Shown piece after piece: positions 1 through 6,169 of a DNA stretch of 9,487 nucleotides; within the stretch, counting starts at the first letter, position 1; the number at the start of each line of letters is the position of its first letter. The notes beneath the pieces are model-generated. The model did no database searches and was not told the origin of the DNA. It saw nothing but the letters and a program-made list of their open reading frames with translations. The translations under genes were made by a program, and so were the position numbers. This DNA comes from Thermoflexales bacterium (lineage in GTDB: Bacteria > Chloroflexota > Anaerolineae > Fen-1058). The stretch lies in NCBI GenBank assembly GCA_030834835.1, contig JAUQXD010000312.1, forward strand, positions 1 to 9,487, written 5' to 3'.

Positions 1-1
1 T

Positions 2-712
2 GATCTGAGCTATCCCGGCAATTTCCTCAACATGCTGGACAAGATGACGCAGGCCAAGTACGAACCCGATCCCGTGAAGGAGCGCGCCCTCGACGTGCTG
101 TTCATCCTGCATGTCGATCACGAACAGAACTGCGGCACCAACGCCATGCGCGCCATCGGCTCTTCGATGGTCGATCCCTACTCGGCGATGGCGGGCGCGG
201 CGGCGGCGCTCTACGGTCCGCTGCACGGCGGCGCGAACGAAGAAGTGCTGAAGATGCTCACCGAAATCGGCCACGTCAAGAATGTGCCCGCCTACATCGA
301 GCGCGTCAAGAAGAAGGAAAAGCTGCTCATGGGCTTCGGTCACCGCGTCTACAAGAACTACGATCCGCGCGCCAAGATCATCAAGAAGACCGCCGACGAA
401 GTCTTTGCCGTGACCGGCGTCAATCCGATGCTGGAAATCGCGCTGGAACTGGAACGCATCGCGCTGCAAGACGATTACTTCGTCTCGCACAAGCTCTATC
501 CCAACGTCGATTTCTACAGCGGCATCATCTATCAGGCCATGGGCTTCCCGGTTGAATTCTTCCCGGTGCTCTTCGCCATTCCGCGCACGGCGGGCTGGCT
601 GGCCCAGTGGGTCGAACTGATCAACGATCCCGACCAGAAGATCGCGCGCCCACGGCAGATTTACCTCGGCGCGGATGAGCGCAACTTCGTGCCGATAGCC
701 GATCGGAAGTAG
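2..712 (+). CDS. gltA: Citrate synthase, type II (C-terminal part; 5' end outside window)
   Basis: This enzyme condenses acetyl-CoA with oxaloacetate to citrate at the entry of the TCA cycle, in the cytoplasm. The frame is open from base 2, so the gene begins before the window; about 236 residues remain of the roughly 430 usual for hexameric bacterial GltA. Visible signatures in order are HVDHEQNC (116-139), GPLHGGAN with the substrate histidine at 224-226, [15 protein letters not shown] with the second histidine at 341-343, NVDFYSG with the catalytic aspartate at 509-511, and the C-terminal RPRQIYLG. By alignment from memory these match E. coli His264, His305 and Asp362. All catalytic residues in the fragment are intact and the stop is TAG. 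2-Methylcitrate synthase is a paralogue that cannot be fully excluded without the N-terminus, but the close match to GltA motifs favours citrate synthase. A hairpin terminator follows 28 bases downstream. Confidence 0.95.
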   Translation, partial: DLSYPGNFLNMLDKMTQAKYEPDPVKERALDVLFILHVDHEQNCGTNAMRAIGSSMVDPYSAMAGAAAALYGPLHGGANEEVLKMLTEIGHVKNVPAYIERVKKKEKLLMGFGHRVYKNYDPRAKIIKKTADEVFAVTGVNPMLEIALELERIALQDDYFVSHKLYPNVDFYSGIIYQAMGFPVEFFPVLFAIPRTAGWLAQWVELINDPDQKIARPRQIYLGADERNFVPIADRK

Positions 713-740
713 CGCCAACCGCCAACTCGATTGTTCCTCT

Positions 741-784
741 CAGCCCCAGAGGTTTTCCAAAGCCTTTGGAGCTGTTTATTTTCC
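741..784 (+). terminator. Rho-independent terminator after citrate synthase
   Basis: Bases 741-752 pair with 763-774 in a 12-position stem with one mismatch (C745/A770) and one G-U pair, closing a 10-base loop (753-762). The stem is followed at once by a T-rich run (775-784, TTTATTTTCC). It sits just after the citrate synthase stop and before the next promoter, so it insulates the PadR operon from upstream transcription. Confidence 0.7.
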
Positions 785-786
785 TC

Positions 787-815
787 TTGACAAACTTGTT
801 TGCTCGAGTTATTAT
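787..815 (+). promoter_or_regulatory. Sigma70-type promoter of the padR operon
   Basis: A perfect -35 box TTGACA (787-792) is followed after exactly 17 bases by TATTAT (810-815), one mismatch from the -10 consensus. The predicted transcription start, about 7 bases downstream at 821-823, falls inside the 24-bp palindrome at 818-841. The leader would be about 40 bases. This is the strongest promoter match in the window, as expected for a promoter that is held off by a repressor. Confidence 0.8.
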
Positions 816-817
816 AG

Positions 818-841
818 GACTTATCCTATATAGGATAAGTC
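818..841. promoter_or_regulatory. Perfect 24-bp palindrome, probable PadR operator
   Basis: Every base from 818 to 829 (half-site GACTTATCCTAT) pairs with its mirror in 830-841, with no spacer. The element begins 2 bases after the -10 box and covers the predicted transcription start, so a bound protein would block RNA polymerase. The heptamer TATAGGA at 829-835 is repeated upstream at 813-819, hinting at a second, partial half-site that overlaps the -10 box. The repressor is presumably the PadR protein encoded 22 bases downstream. The palindrome itself is seen directly; its binding by PadR is inferred from position and from the common autoregulation of this family. Confidence 0.75.
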
Positions 842-862
842 TAACTATAGATCAGGTGAGTT

Positions 863-1435
863 GTGTCTCTCAAGCATGCCATTCTAGGCTTTCTATCTTT
901 CCAGCCGTTTACAGGTTACGACCTGAAAAAAGCGTTCGATAATTCGGTGCGGCATTTCTGGTCCGCCGACCAAAGCCAGATTTATCGAACGCTCGATCAA
1001 ATCGTTGAGGCGGGCTGGACCGAGGTCGAACTGGTTGAGCAAGCGACACGTCCCAATCGTAAGGTCTATCACCTTACCGAAGCGGGCCGCGTTGAACTAC
1101 AGCGCTGGCTTACCGCGCCGCTCGCGCATCGTGAAGAACATGAGCCGTTTTTGGTTCAACTCTTTTTCGCCAGCACGTTGACTGATTCCGAAGTCGAGGC
1201 GTTGCTAGAACGTGAGGCTGCCGCCGCGCGTGAGGTACTCGCCGTCTACGATCAGATTCGCCAGCAACACCCCGCTACTACGCGCCCGCAAGCCTTTGCC
1301 CTGCTAACGCTGGACTACGGTATTCAATCGACGCAGGCGCACTTAGACTGGATCGAAAGTGCGCTGACGCAACTGCGCCGCGGCGACACGCTGCTCTCGC
1401 AATCAAATGCTCTTTCGACTGGAGGTCAATCATGA
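863..1435 (+). CDS. PadR family transcriptional regulator
   Basis: This is a dimeric winged-helix repressor of 190 residues. The N-terminal winged helix spans about residues 4-85: MSLKHAILGFL, then the recognition region around SQIYRTLDQIVEAGW (38-52), the wing, and KVYHLTEAGR (67-76). The C-terminal half (about 92-175) is the helical dimerisation/effector region of the longer PadR/Vir-type subfamily. The start is GTG at 863: the conserved N-terminus fits it exactly, no in-frame ATG lies close by, and AGGTGAG (854-860) sits just upstream, although only 2-3 bases away. It is the first gene of an operon behind a strong promoter with a palindrome over the start site, so autorepression is likely. 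The stop overlaps the next start (ATGA, 1432-1435). The ligand is unknown; phenolic acids and hydrophobic drugs are ligands of some relatives. Confidence 0.93.
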   Translation: MSLKHAILGFLSFQPFTGYDLKKAFDNSVRHFWSADQSQIYRTLDQIVEAGWTEVELVEQATRPNRKVYHLTEAGRVELQRWLTAPLAHREEHEPFLVQLFFASTLTDSEVEALLEREAAAAREVLAVYDQIRQQHPATTRPQAFALLTLDYGIQSTQAHLDWIESALTQLRRGDTLLSQSNALSTGGQS

Positions 1436-1914
1436 CGCTTCAATTGACCAGCGAACAAGTCTGGACCGAACTAAACAAACAACTCTTTGCCGTCCTGGGT
1501 ATGGTGACTTTGAAAGGCGAAGCGCGCACAGCGGGCGTGGTCTATACCGTGCACGACCATAAAATCTACTTTTCCACCAGCAAAGATTCCTGGAAGGTGC
1601 GCCATATTCAACGCAACCCGCATGTTTCACTGACCGTGCCGATCGCCAGGCGCATCTCCCTCATGCCGTGGATCAAAATCCCGGCGGCGACGATCACGTT
1701 CTCTGGACAGGCGAGGGTGTTTGACGCTACCGGGGCGAGCCACGACATCCTGCAGGCGCTGTTCCGCGGTCTTGAATCAGACACCGAAAAACTGGCGACG
1801 ATGTCGATCGTGGAGATTACGCCGATCGGAGGCTTTGTCACCTATGGCATAGGTGTGCCCCTGATGCAAATGCGCTTCCCTGAAAAAGCGCGCGGGCGCG
1901 CCTCAACGGTTTAG
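1432..1914 (+). CDS. Pyridoxamine 5'-phosphate oxidase-like (flavin/F420 split-barrel) protein
   Basis: The protein has 160 residues with the fold signature of the PNPOx-like split beta-barrel. FAVLGMVTLKGEARTAGVVY (19-38) forms the first strands, HDHKIYFSTSKDSWKVRHIQ (41-60) matches the usual segment ending in the phosphate-binding K-x-R-x-I/L, and NPHVSLTV (62-69) follows. Members bind FMN, F420 or heme, or act as reductases; which applies here cannot be told. It overlaps padR by 4 bases (ATGA) with a clear GGAGGT ribosome site at 1421-1426, so translation is probably coupled to padR. A hydrolase gene follows after 40 bases. The context suggests a reductive or detoxifying step induced with the hydrolase, but the substrate is unknown. 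It is too short and divergent to be called PdxH. Confidence 0.8.
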   Translation: MTLQLTSEQVWTELNKQLFAVLGMVTLKGEARTAGVVYTVHDHKIYFSTSKDSWKVRHIQRNPHVSLTVPIARRISLMPWIKIPAATITFSGQARVFDATGASHDILQALFRGLESDTEKLATMSIVEITPIGGFVTYGIGVPLMQMRFPEKARGRASTV

Positions 1915-1954
1915 CGGCCGTCTTGCCTGACCACACAAGTTCATCGGAGGAGAC

Positions 1955-3745
1955 TTGACTCAATTCGGACAACCCACTCATTTGCCCGCGCCAAAATACA
2001 AAGGCGTCACCGCGCGATCGATTTACATTCCCATGCGCGACGGCGTGCAAATCGCCATCGACGTGATCTTGCCCAAGGACTTGTCCGCCGATGCGAAAAT
2101 CCCGGCGATTCTGGTCATGGCCCGTTACTGGCGCAGTTTCGATCTGCGGATGCCCGCGCAGCCCGGCAAGGCCCCGATGGGCCCACGCGGCACGATCGCG
2201 GATTTCTTTGGCACCCACGGTTACGCCGTCGTCATCGCCGATGCGCGCGGTTCGGGCGCGTCGTTTGGCGTGTGGCAAGCACCCTTTCACGATCAGGAAG
2301 TGGCCGACTTTGGCGAAGTGGCCGAATGGGTCACTCAACAACCGTGGTCCAACGGTCGCATCGGCACGACGGGCATTTCGTATGAAGGCGCATTAGCCGA
2401 ACTGCTGGCGATGGCGCATCCCGCCGTTAAAGCCGTCATTCCGCAAGGCATGGAATTCGATGTTTACACGGATATCGCGCTGCCCGGCGGCGTTCTCAAC
2501 GACTGGTTCATCAAAGAATGGAGCCACACCAATGACGGCCTCGATGCGAATATCGTCCCCAAAGTCTGGGGCTTTTCGGCGCGGCTGTTCGTGAAAGGCG
2601 TGAGGCCCGTCGATGCGGATAAGAACCGTGCACAGCTCAAGCAGGCCATCGCGCAGCATCGCGCCAATCCCGATGTCTATAAAAACATCAAAGCCATCAC
2701 CTATCGCGACGATCGTTTCGGTCAGCTCGATCTGACGCTGGACGGTGTGAGCCTCTTCAATCGTCGGGCGGCGATCGAACGAGCGGGCGTGGCGATCTTC
2801 GGCTGGGGCAGTTGGTACGATGGTGCCGCTGCTGATACTGTTATCCGCCGCTTTGTGAACTTCAGCAATCCACAGATCGGCGTCATCGGCGCGTGGGCGC
2901 ACAACAGCGAAAGTCACGGCAGTCCATACGCTAAACCAAAAGCGCCGCCCGTGCCCGATCTGAAAACGCAGTGGCACGAGGTGCTGAATTTCTTCGATCA
3001 GCATCTCAGCGCGCCGCCTGCGCAGAAGGTGCTGCACTATTTCAACCTGGGCGAAGAACAGTGGAAATCGACGGAGGTGTGGCCGCCGATTGGAAGTACC
3101 ACGCAGCGTTGGTATTTGCGCGAGAATCACACGCTGGCCTTGAACGCACCACCAGACCGATCGGGGGCAGACGCTTATGCGATCGATTTTGAGACAACCA
3201 CCGGCACGCAAAATCGCTGGCATACCGAAGACGGCGTCACCCCCGTGATCTATGCCGATCGCGCCGCGATGGATAAGCGCTTGCTTACGTACACGAGCGA
3301 TATGCTCGAACACGATGTGCAGATCACGGGTCATCCGATCATTACACTCTACGTCACATCCACAGCTACCGATGGCGTGTTCTTCGTCTATCTGGAGGAC
3401 ATCGATGAAGCAGGCAAGGTGCATTACGTGACGGAAGGCATGCTGCGCGCACTGCATCGCAAAGTATCAACGGATCTGCCGCCTTACAAGATGTTTGTGC
3501 CCTATCACTCGTTCAAGCGCACGGACGCCGCGCCAATGGTATCGGGCGAAGTGACCGAGTTGACCTTTGGCTTGCTGCCGACGTCCGTGTCGATCAAGAA
3601 GGGCCATCGCATTCGCGTGGCGATAGCCGGTCACGACAAAGACAATTTCGCGCGCATCCCGAGCGAAGGCACGCCGACGATCACAGTGGCGCACACAACC
3701 GAGTACGCCTCGTGCATCGATCTGCCCGTGATCGTGGCCAATTGA
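1955..3745 (+). CDS. CocE/NonD family serine hydrolase (X-Pro dipeptidyl-peptidase S15-like)
   Basis: This is an alpha/beta hydrolase of 596 residues that cleaves ester or amide bonds; relatives include cocaine esterase, glutaryl-7-ACA acylase and alpha-amino-acid ester hydrolases. The N-terminal barrel starts with IYIPMRDGVQIAIDVILP (23-40), then ADARGSGASFG (95-105), which probably carries the oxyanion region. The nucleophile is Ser142 in GTTGISYEG, the acid is probably Asp289 in GSWYDG and the base His316 in GAWAHNSESHG. A helical cap lies about 170-270 and a C-terminal jelly-roll (PepX_C type) about 350-590. No signal peptide is visible, so it is cytoplasmic. The start is TTG at 1955, with GGAGGAG at 1946-1952; the next in-frame Met lies inside the conserved first strand. 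It is the third gene of the PadR operon. The substrate cannot be deduced; an S15 peptidase role is less likely than esterase or amidase. Confidence 0.92.
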   Translation: MTQFGQPTHLPAPKYKGVTARSIYIPMRDGVQIAIDVILPKDLSADAKIPAILVMARYWRSFDLRMPAQPGKAPMGPRGTIADFFGTHGYAVVIADARGSGASFGVWQAPFHDQEVADFGEVAEWVTQQPWSNGRIGTTGISYEGALAELLAMAHPAVKAVIPQGMEFDVYTDIALPGGVLNDWFIKEWSHTNDGLDANIVPKVWGFSARLFVKGVRPVDADKNRAQLKQAIAQHRANPDVYKNIKAITYRDDRFGQLDLTLDGVSLFNRRAAIERAGVAIFGWGSWYDGAAADTVIRRFVNFSNPQIGVIGAWAHNSESHGSPYAKPKAPPVPDLKTQWHEVLNFFDQHLSAPPAQKVLHYFNLGEEQWKSTEVWPPIGSTTQRWYLRENHTLALNAPPDRSGADAYAIDFETTTGTQNRWHTEDGVTPVIYADRAAMDKRLLTYTSDMLEHDVQITGHPIITLYVTSTATDGVFFVYLEDIDEAGKVHYVTEGMLRALHRKVSTDLPPYKMFVPYHSFKRTDAAPMVSGEVTELTFGLLPTSVSIKKGHRIRVAIAGHDKDNFARIPSEGTPTITVAHTTEYASCIDLPVIVAN

Positions 3746-3748
3746 ATC

Positions 3749-3777
3749 TTGACACACGCCGCGTTTTGCCGCACACT
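3749..3777 (+). promoter_or_regulatory. Possible weak promoter upstream of the SnoaL-like gene
   Basis: A perfect TTGACA (3749-3754) directly follows the hydrolase stop. The hexamer 17 bases on, CACACT (3772-3777), matches the -10 consensus at only three positions. It may give the SnoaL-like gene its own transcript, or the gene may simply be read through from the PadR operon, as no terminator separates them. Confidence 0.3.
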
Positions 3778-3803
3778 TTGAGCACGAACTCAAACTCAAA
3801 GTG
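3774..3803. repeat. 9-bp inverted repeat next to the ribosome site
   Basis: CACTTTGAG (3774-3782) and CTCAAAGTG (3795-3803) are perfect complements around a 12-base spacer. The spacer also contains ACTCAAA, so the left arm has a second, shorter partner. The right arm runs into the GAGGAGG ribosome site (3803-3809) of the SnoaL-like gene. It could be an operator or an RNA hairpin that affects initiation. Confidence 0.55.
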
Positions 3804-3813
3804 AGGAGGCGCG

Positions 3814-4193
3814 ATGACGCTCGTTGACCGTGCACTCGTCGAGCAGTTGGTTGCGGCTTTGTCGCCAAGAATATAGACGCGGTGCTGGCGCAGTTTGCTG
3901 ACGAGGCCGTGATGTTTGATCCGCACTACCCGACCCCGTTGATGGCCGGCAAGGCTGCGATCCGATCGGGTCTTGAGTGGGCCTCTGGTGTGCTGCAACA
4001 GCCCGGGATCACCATCCGCAATTTTTGGGCCGGCGAGAATAACGCCGCCGTCGAAGTCGATACTCATCACGTTATGCTGGGCGGCGTGGAATTGAACTTT
4101 CCGCAGGTGTTTGTAGTCGAGTGGCGTGGCGGGCTGATCGTGCGTCTACAAGCCTACACGCCTCATTCGCCGCCACCGCTGCCCGCCGCCTGA
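3814..4193 (+). pseudogene. SnoaL-like / nuclear transport factor 2 (NTF2) family protein, single-base frameshift
   Basis: SnoaL/NTF2-like proteins are small cone-shaped alpha+beta barrels that act as isomerases, hydrolases or unknown binders. Translation from ATG 3814, with GAGGAGG at 3803-3809, gives MTLVDRALVEQLVAALS and then runs to a stop at 3874. The rest of the domain continues in another frame: AKNIDAVLAQFADEAVMFDP from 3864, through GKAAIRSGLEW and VDTHHVMLGG to the stop at 4191-4193. Adding one G after 3864 (TCG-GCC in place of TCGCC) restores a 126-residue protein with normal family spacing, so this is a one-base deletion or a sequencing/assembly error. No slippery heptamer is visible, so programmed frameshifting is unlikely. 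A shorter product from GTG 3882 is possible but would lack the first helix. It is the last gene before the terminator at 4207. Confidence 0.8.
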
Positions 4194-4206
4194 ATGAGCA
4201 AAACAA

Positions 4207-4231
4207 AACCCGCCTCAGATTTAGGCGGGTT
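4207..4231. terminator. Bidirectional terminator between convergent genes
   Basis: AACCCGCCT (4207-4215) and AGGCGGGTT (4223-4231) form a perfect 9-bp GC-rich stem with a 7-base loop. On the minus strand it is followed by TTTGTTTTG, a good U-tract for the membrane-protein gene. On the plus strand the tail TTCGTTGTTG is only moderately T-rich but lies right after the SnoaL-like stop. It serves both genes. Confidence 0.88.
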
Positions 4232-4255
4232 CGTTGTTGATGGAAACACCATTGG

Positions 4256-4900
4256 CTAATGCGAGTGTGATCGCGGCAGATAACCGCGCGCCAGAATCAG
4301 CAGACCCAGGCCAATCAGCATCACCGGCCAGAAGTACTGCGACGCGACCGTGCCCATCAGCATGATGAACAGCCCAAAGCCGCCCAGAATCGCCGCCGGC
4401 CACCAGGCCCAGGCCATGCGCGGATCATTCAGCGTCGCCAGCCGCACCAGGGCAAACACCGCCGCCATCCCCAGGAAAAACAGCCCGCCGATAAACTCGC
4501 CTGACAGATTGCCGCTCGCCAGTGCCGGCATGAAAGCAATGACCGTCACCACGCCGCCCGGAATCAGCGCCCACCACTGCCGTCGGTCAAATACATAGGT
4601 CAGCAGGAACGGCACGGCTACGCTGAACAGGAACAGACTGGCTGCCTGTTCATCCCGCATCCAGTGCGCCTGGCTGTTAAAGACCAGAAAGGTCAAACCC
4701 GCCAGGACGCTGCCCGGAATCAACGCCCACCACTGCCGTCGATCACTGAGGAACACCAGCAGGAACAATGCCGCCGGCACGCCAAACAGGAACATCCCGA
4801 AATCCAGACCAAAGGGCAATACGCCCATTCGCTCCGCCAGAAACAGGGCGCCCATCACGATGAAGGCCAATCCCCAGAATAGTCGCGCACTCGATTTCAT
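4256..4900 (-). CDS. Small multi-pass membrane protein, LiaF/LiaI-type transmembrane region
   Basis: The protein has 214 residues, nearly all of it hydrophobic, with about six to seven predicted membrane helices and no catalytic motif. The first segment, FWGLAFIVMGALFLAERMG, and the last, YFWPVMLIGLGLLILARGY, resemble the helices of LiaI/LiaF-type and DUF5668-type envelope-stress proteins. The middle is repetitive: DRRQWWALIPG occurs at residues 53-63 and 105-115, and a weaker relative (DPRMAWAWWPAAILG) begins at 159. This suggests a tandem helix-loop unit of about 52-54 residues. The start ATG (4898-4900) has GGAGGT 5 bases upstream (4906-4911). The short tail ends in RSHSH. It stands alone, convergent with the PadR operon and divergent from the femAB gene. 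The exact function is unknown; an envelope-stress role is only a suggestion from the helix pattern. Confidence 0.85.
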   Translation of the reverse strand: MKSSARLFWGLAFIVMGALFLAERMGVLPFGLDFGMFLFGVPAALFLLVFLSDRRQWWALIPGSVLAGLTFLVFNSQAHWMRDEQAASLFLFSVAVPFLLTYVFDRRQWWALIPGGVVTVIAFMPALASGNLSGEFIGGLFFLGMAAVFALVRLATLNDPRMAWAWWPAAILGGFGLFIMLMGTVASQYFWPVMLIGLGLLILARGYLPRSHSH

Positions 4901-4930
4901 CTCACACCTCCAGGTTAAGCATTTGCGTTT

Positions 4931-4959
4931 AGTTTAGCATCGCACCTGCCTCGCGTCAT
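4931..4959 (-). promoter_or_regulatory. Possible promoter of the membrane-protein gene
   Basis: On the minus strand, ATGACG (4959-4954) and TAAACT (4936-4931) are 17 bases apart. Each matches its consensus at four positions. The predicted transcript would have a leader of about 24 bases containing the GGAGGT site. This is a weak match supported mainly by position. Confidence 0.35.
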
Positions 4960-5029
4960 CCGCCTTAAGATGGACAAAAACCTGCGCTTAGTGCCGAACT
5001 TGTTTGTCGGCCATGCCGGGCGCTGCGCG

Positions 5030-5038
5030 TGCTATAAT
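5030..5038 (+). promoter_or_regulatory. Extended -10 promoter of the femAB gene
   Basis: TGCTATAAT (5030-5038) is a perfect extended -10 element (TGn-TATAAT). No -35 box is recognisable at 16-18 bases, which is normal for extended -10 promoters. The predicted start site (about 5044-5046) coincides with the first codons of the gene, so the mRNA would be leaderless. Confidence 0.7.
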
Positions 5039-5046
5039 CGCGCGTG

Positions 5047-6081
5047 ATGATCACTCAACCCAATCCCGCTCAATGGGACGCCTTCGTCGCCGCGCAACCC
5101 AACGGCCACATCCTCCAGACCGCCCGCTGGGGCGAACTGAAAGCCCGCTTCGACTGGTCCGCTGAACAGATCGCCGTTTTGAGCGGCTCTGACATTGTGG
5201 CGGGCGCGCTGGTGCTCTTTCGCAAACTGCCGATGAAACTGGGCACGCTGGCCTACGTCCCCAAAGGCCCGGTACTCGATTTTGACGATGACGCGCTCAG
5301 CGCCGAGTTGCTGCACGGGCTTGATCGGTTGATGAAGCGCCATCGCGCGATCTTGCTCAAGATCGAACCCGATCGATTGACCGAACTGCGCTTCTCGACC
5401 CGATTGGCCGCGCTGGGTTTTCGACCCAGTCCCCAGACCGTGCAGCCGCCGCGCACCGTCACGATCGACCTGACGCGCGACGACGACGCGATCCTGGCGG
5501 CGATGCACCCCAAGACGCGCTACAACATTCGATTAGCCGCGAAGAAAGATGTGATCGTGCGCGAGGCGACCCTCGACGATCTGCCCGCCTTCAACAGCCT
5601 GATGGAGATCACCGGCGAACGCGACGGCTTCTCTGTCCATTCGGCGGAGTATTATGAGGCGGTATTCAAATTATTTGGCGGGACCGATCAGGCCCGGCTC
5701 TTCGTGGCGACGTTTGAAGAGCGCGTCATCGCGGGCCTGTTTGTATTTGCGTTAGGCGATCGGGCGTGGTACTTCTACGGCGCATCCGGCGAGGCCGAAC
5801 GCCAGCGCATGCCCAATTACGCGCTGCAATGGGCGGCCATGCAGTGGGCTAAAGCGCGCGGCTGCAAAGAATACGATCTATGGGGCATCCCCGACGAAGA
5901 TGAAGCCACGCTTGAAGTGCAATACCTGCAGCGCAGCGACGATCTGTGGGGCGTGTACCGTTTCAAGCGCGGCTTCGGCGGCAAAGTTATCCGCTTCGCC
6001 GGCGCGTTCGATCGAGTCTACGACCCGGTGATGTATCAGGCGTATAAGCTGTACCTGAAGTCGCGGGGCAGAACAGAGTAG
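5047..6081 (+). CDS. FemAB/FemX-type peptidoglycan bridge aminoacyltransferase
   Basis: Members of this family take an amino acid from aminoacyl-tRNA and attach it to the lysine or ornithine side chain of the lipid II stem peptide, building the peptidoglycan cross-bridge on the inner face of the membrane. The 344-residue protein shows the two GNAT-like halves. The first has NGHILQTARWGELKARF (19-35) and YVPKGPVLDFD (70-80). The second begins after HPKTRYNIRLAAKK (154-167) and has WYFYGASGE (241-249), YDLWGIPD (276-283) and YRFKRGFGG (304-312), all typical of the family. The coiled-coil arm of staphylococcal FemA is absent, as in FemX-like proteins. ATG 5047 is preferred; GTG 5044 is the alternative. 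No Shine-Dalgarno site is visible and the -10 box ends 8 bases before the ATG. The amino acid added cannot be predicted. Confidence 0.88.
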   Translation: MITQPNPAQWDAFVAAQPNGHILQTARWGELKARFDWSAEQIAVLSGSDIVAGALVLFRKLPMKLGTLAYVPKGPVLDFDDDALSAELLHGLDRLMKRHRAILLKIEPDRLTELRFSTRLAALGFRPSPQTVQPPRTVTIDLTRDDDAILAAMHPKTRYNIRLAAKKDVIVREATLDDLPAFNSLMEITGERDGFSVHSAEYYEAVFKLFGGTDQARLFVATFEERVIAGLFVFALGDRAWYFYGASGEAERQRMPNYALQWAAMQWAKARGCKEYDLWGIPDEDEATLEVQYLQRSDDLWGVYRFKRGFGGKVIRFAGAFDRVYDPVMYQAYKLYLKSRGRTE

Positions 6082-6169
6082 GGATCAGTTAATCGGGGAT
6101 CAGGGATCAGGTGACTGCCAAACCGGTTGCCTGATCCCTGATCCCCAATCCCTGATCCCGATTTAACTG
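6081..6169. repeat. Palindromic array of GGGATCAG repeats
   Basis: Three copies of GGGATCAG (6081-6088, 6096-6103, 6103-6110) face three copies of the complement CTGATCCC (6131-6138, 6138-6145, 6152-6159). The core arms 6095-6111 and 6130-6146 are a perfect 17-bp inverted repeat around an 18-base loop. The outer flanks also pair (CAGTTAATCGGG at 6086-6097 with 6157-6169, one extra T). It fills the gap between the convergent femAB and hpt genes and overlaps the last codons of hpt. No T-tract follows on either strand, so it is not a standard terminator. It looks like a REP-type element. The 11-mer CAGGGATCAGG recurs inside the glycosyltransferase gene at 8467-8477. Confidence 0.85.

Noticed and set aside
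713..862. A riboswitch or small RNA in the gap after citrate synthase.
   Set aside because: The gap is fully explained by a terminator, a promoter and an operator; the remaining leader of about 40 bases is too short for a known riboswitch class.
1838..2341. A 167-codon minus-strand frame over the start of the hydrolase and the gap before it.
   Set aside because: The forward gene has a good ribosome site and conserved N-terminus; the reverse translation shows no domain features.
2393..3457. A 354-codon open frame on the minus strand inside the hydrolase gene.
   Set aside because: It is fully antisense to a well-supported hydrolase, has no ribosome site, and its His/Arg/Ile-rich translation matches no family I know. 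It is a codon-bias shadow.
3855..3880. Programmed ribosomal frameshifting in the SnoaL-like gene.
   Set aside because: No X-XXY-YYZ slippery heptamer and no obvious downstream stimulatory hairpin or internal Shine-Dalgarno site is visible near the junction.
6081..6169. The GGGATCAG palindrome as a CRISPR array or replication origin iterons.
   Set aside because: Units are 8 bases with no regular spacers, no cas genes or Rep gene lie nearby, and the symmetry is inverted rather than direct.
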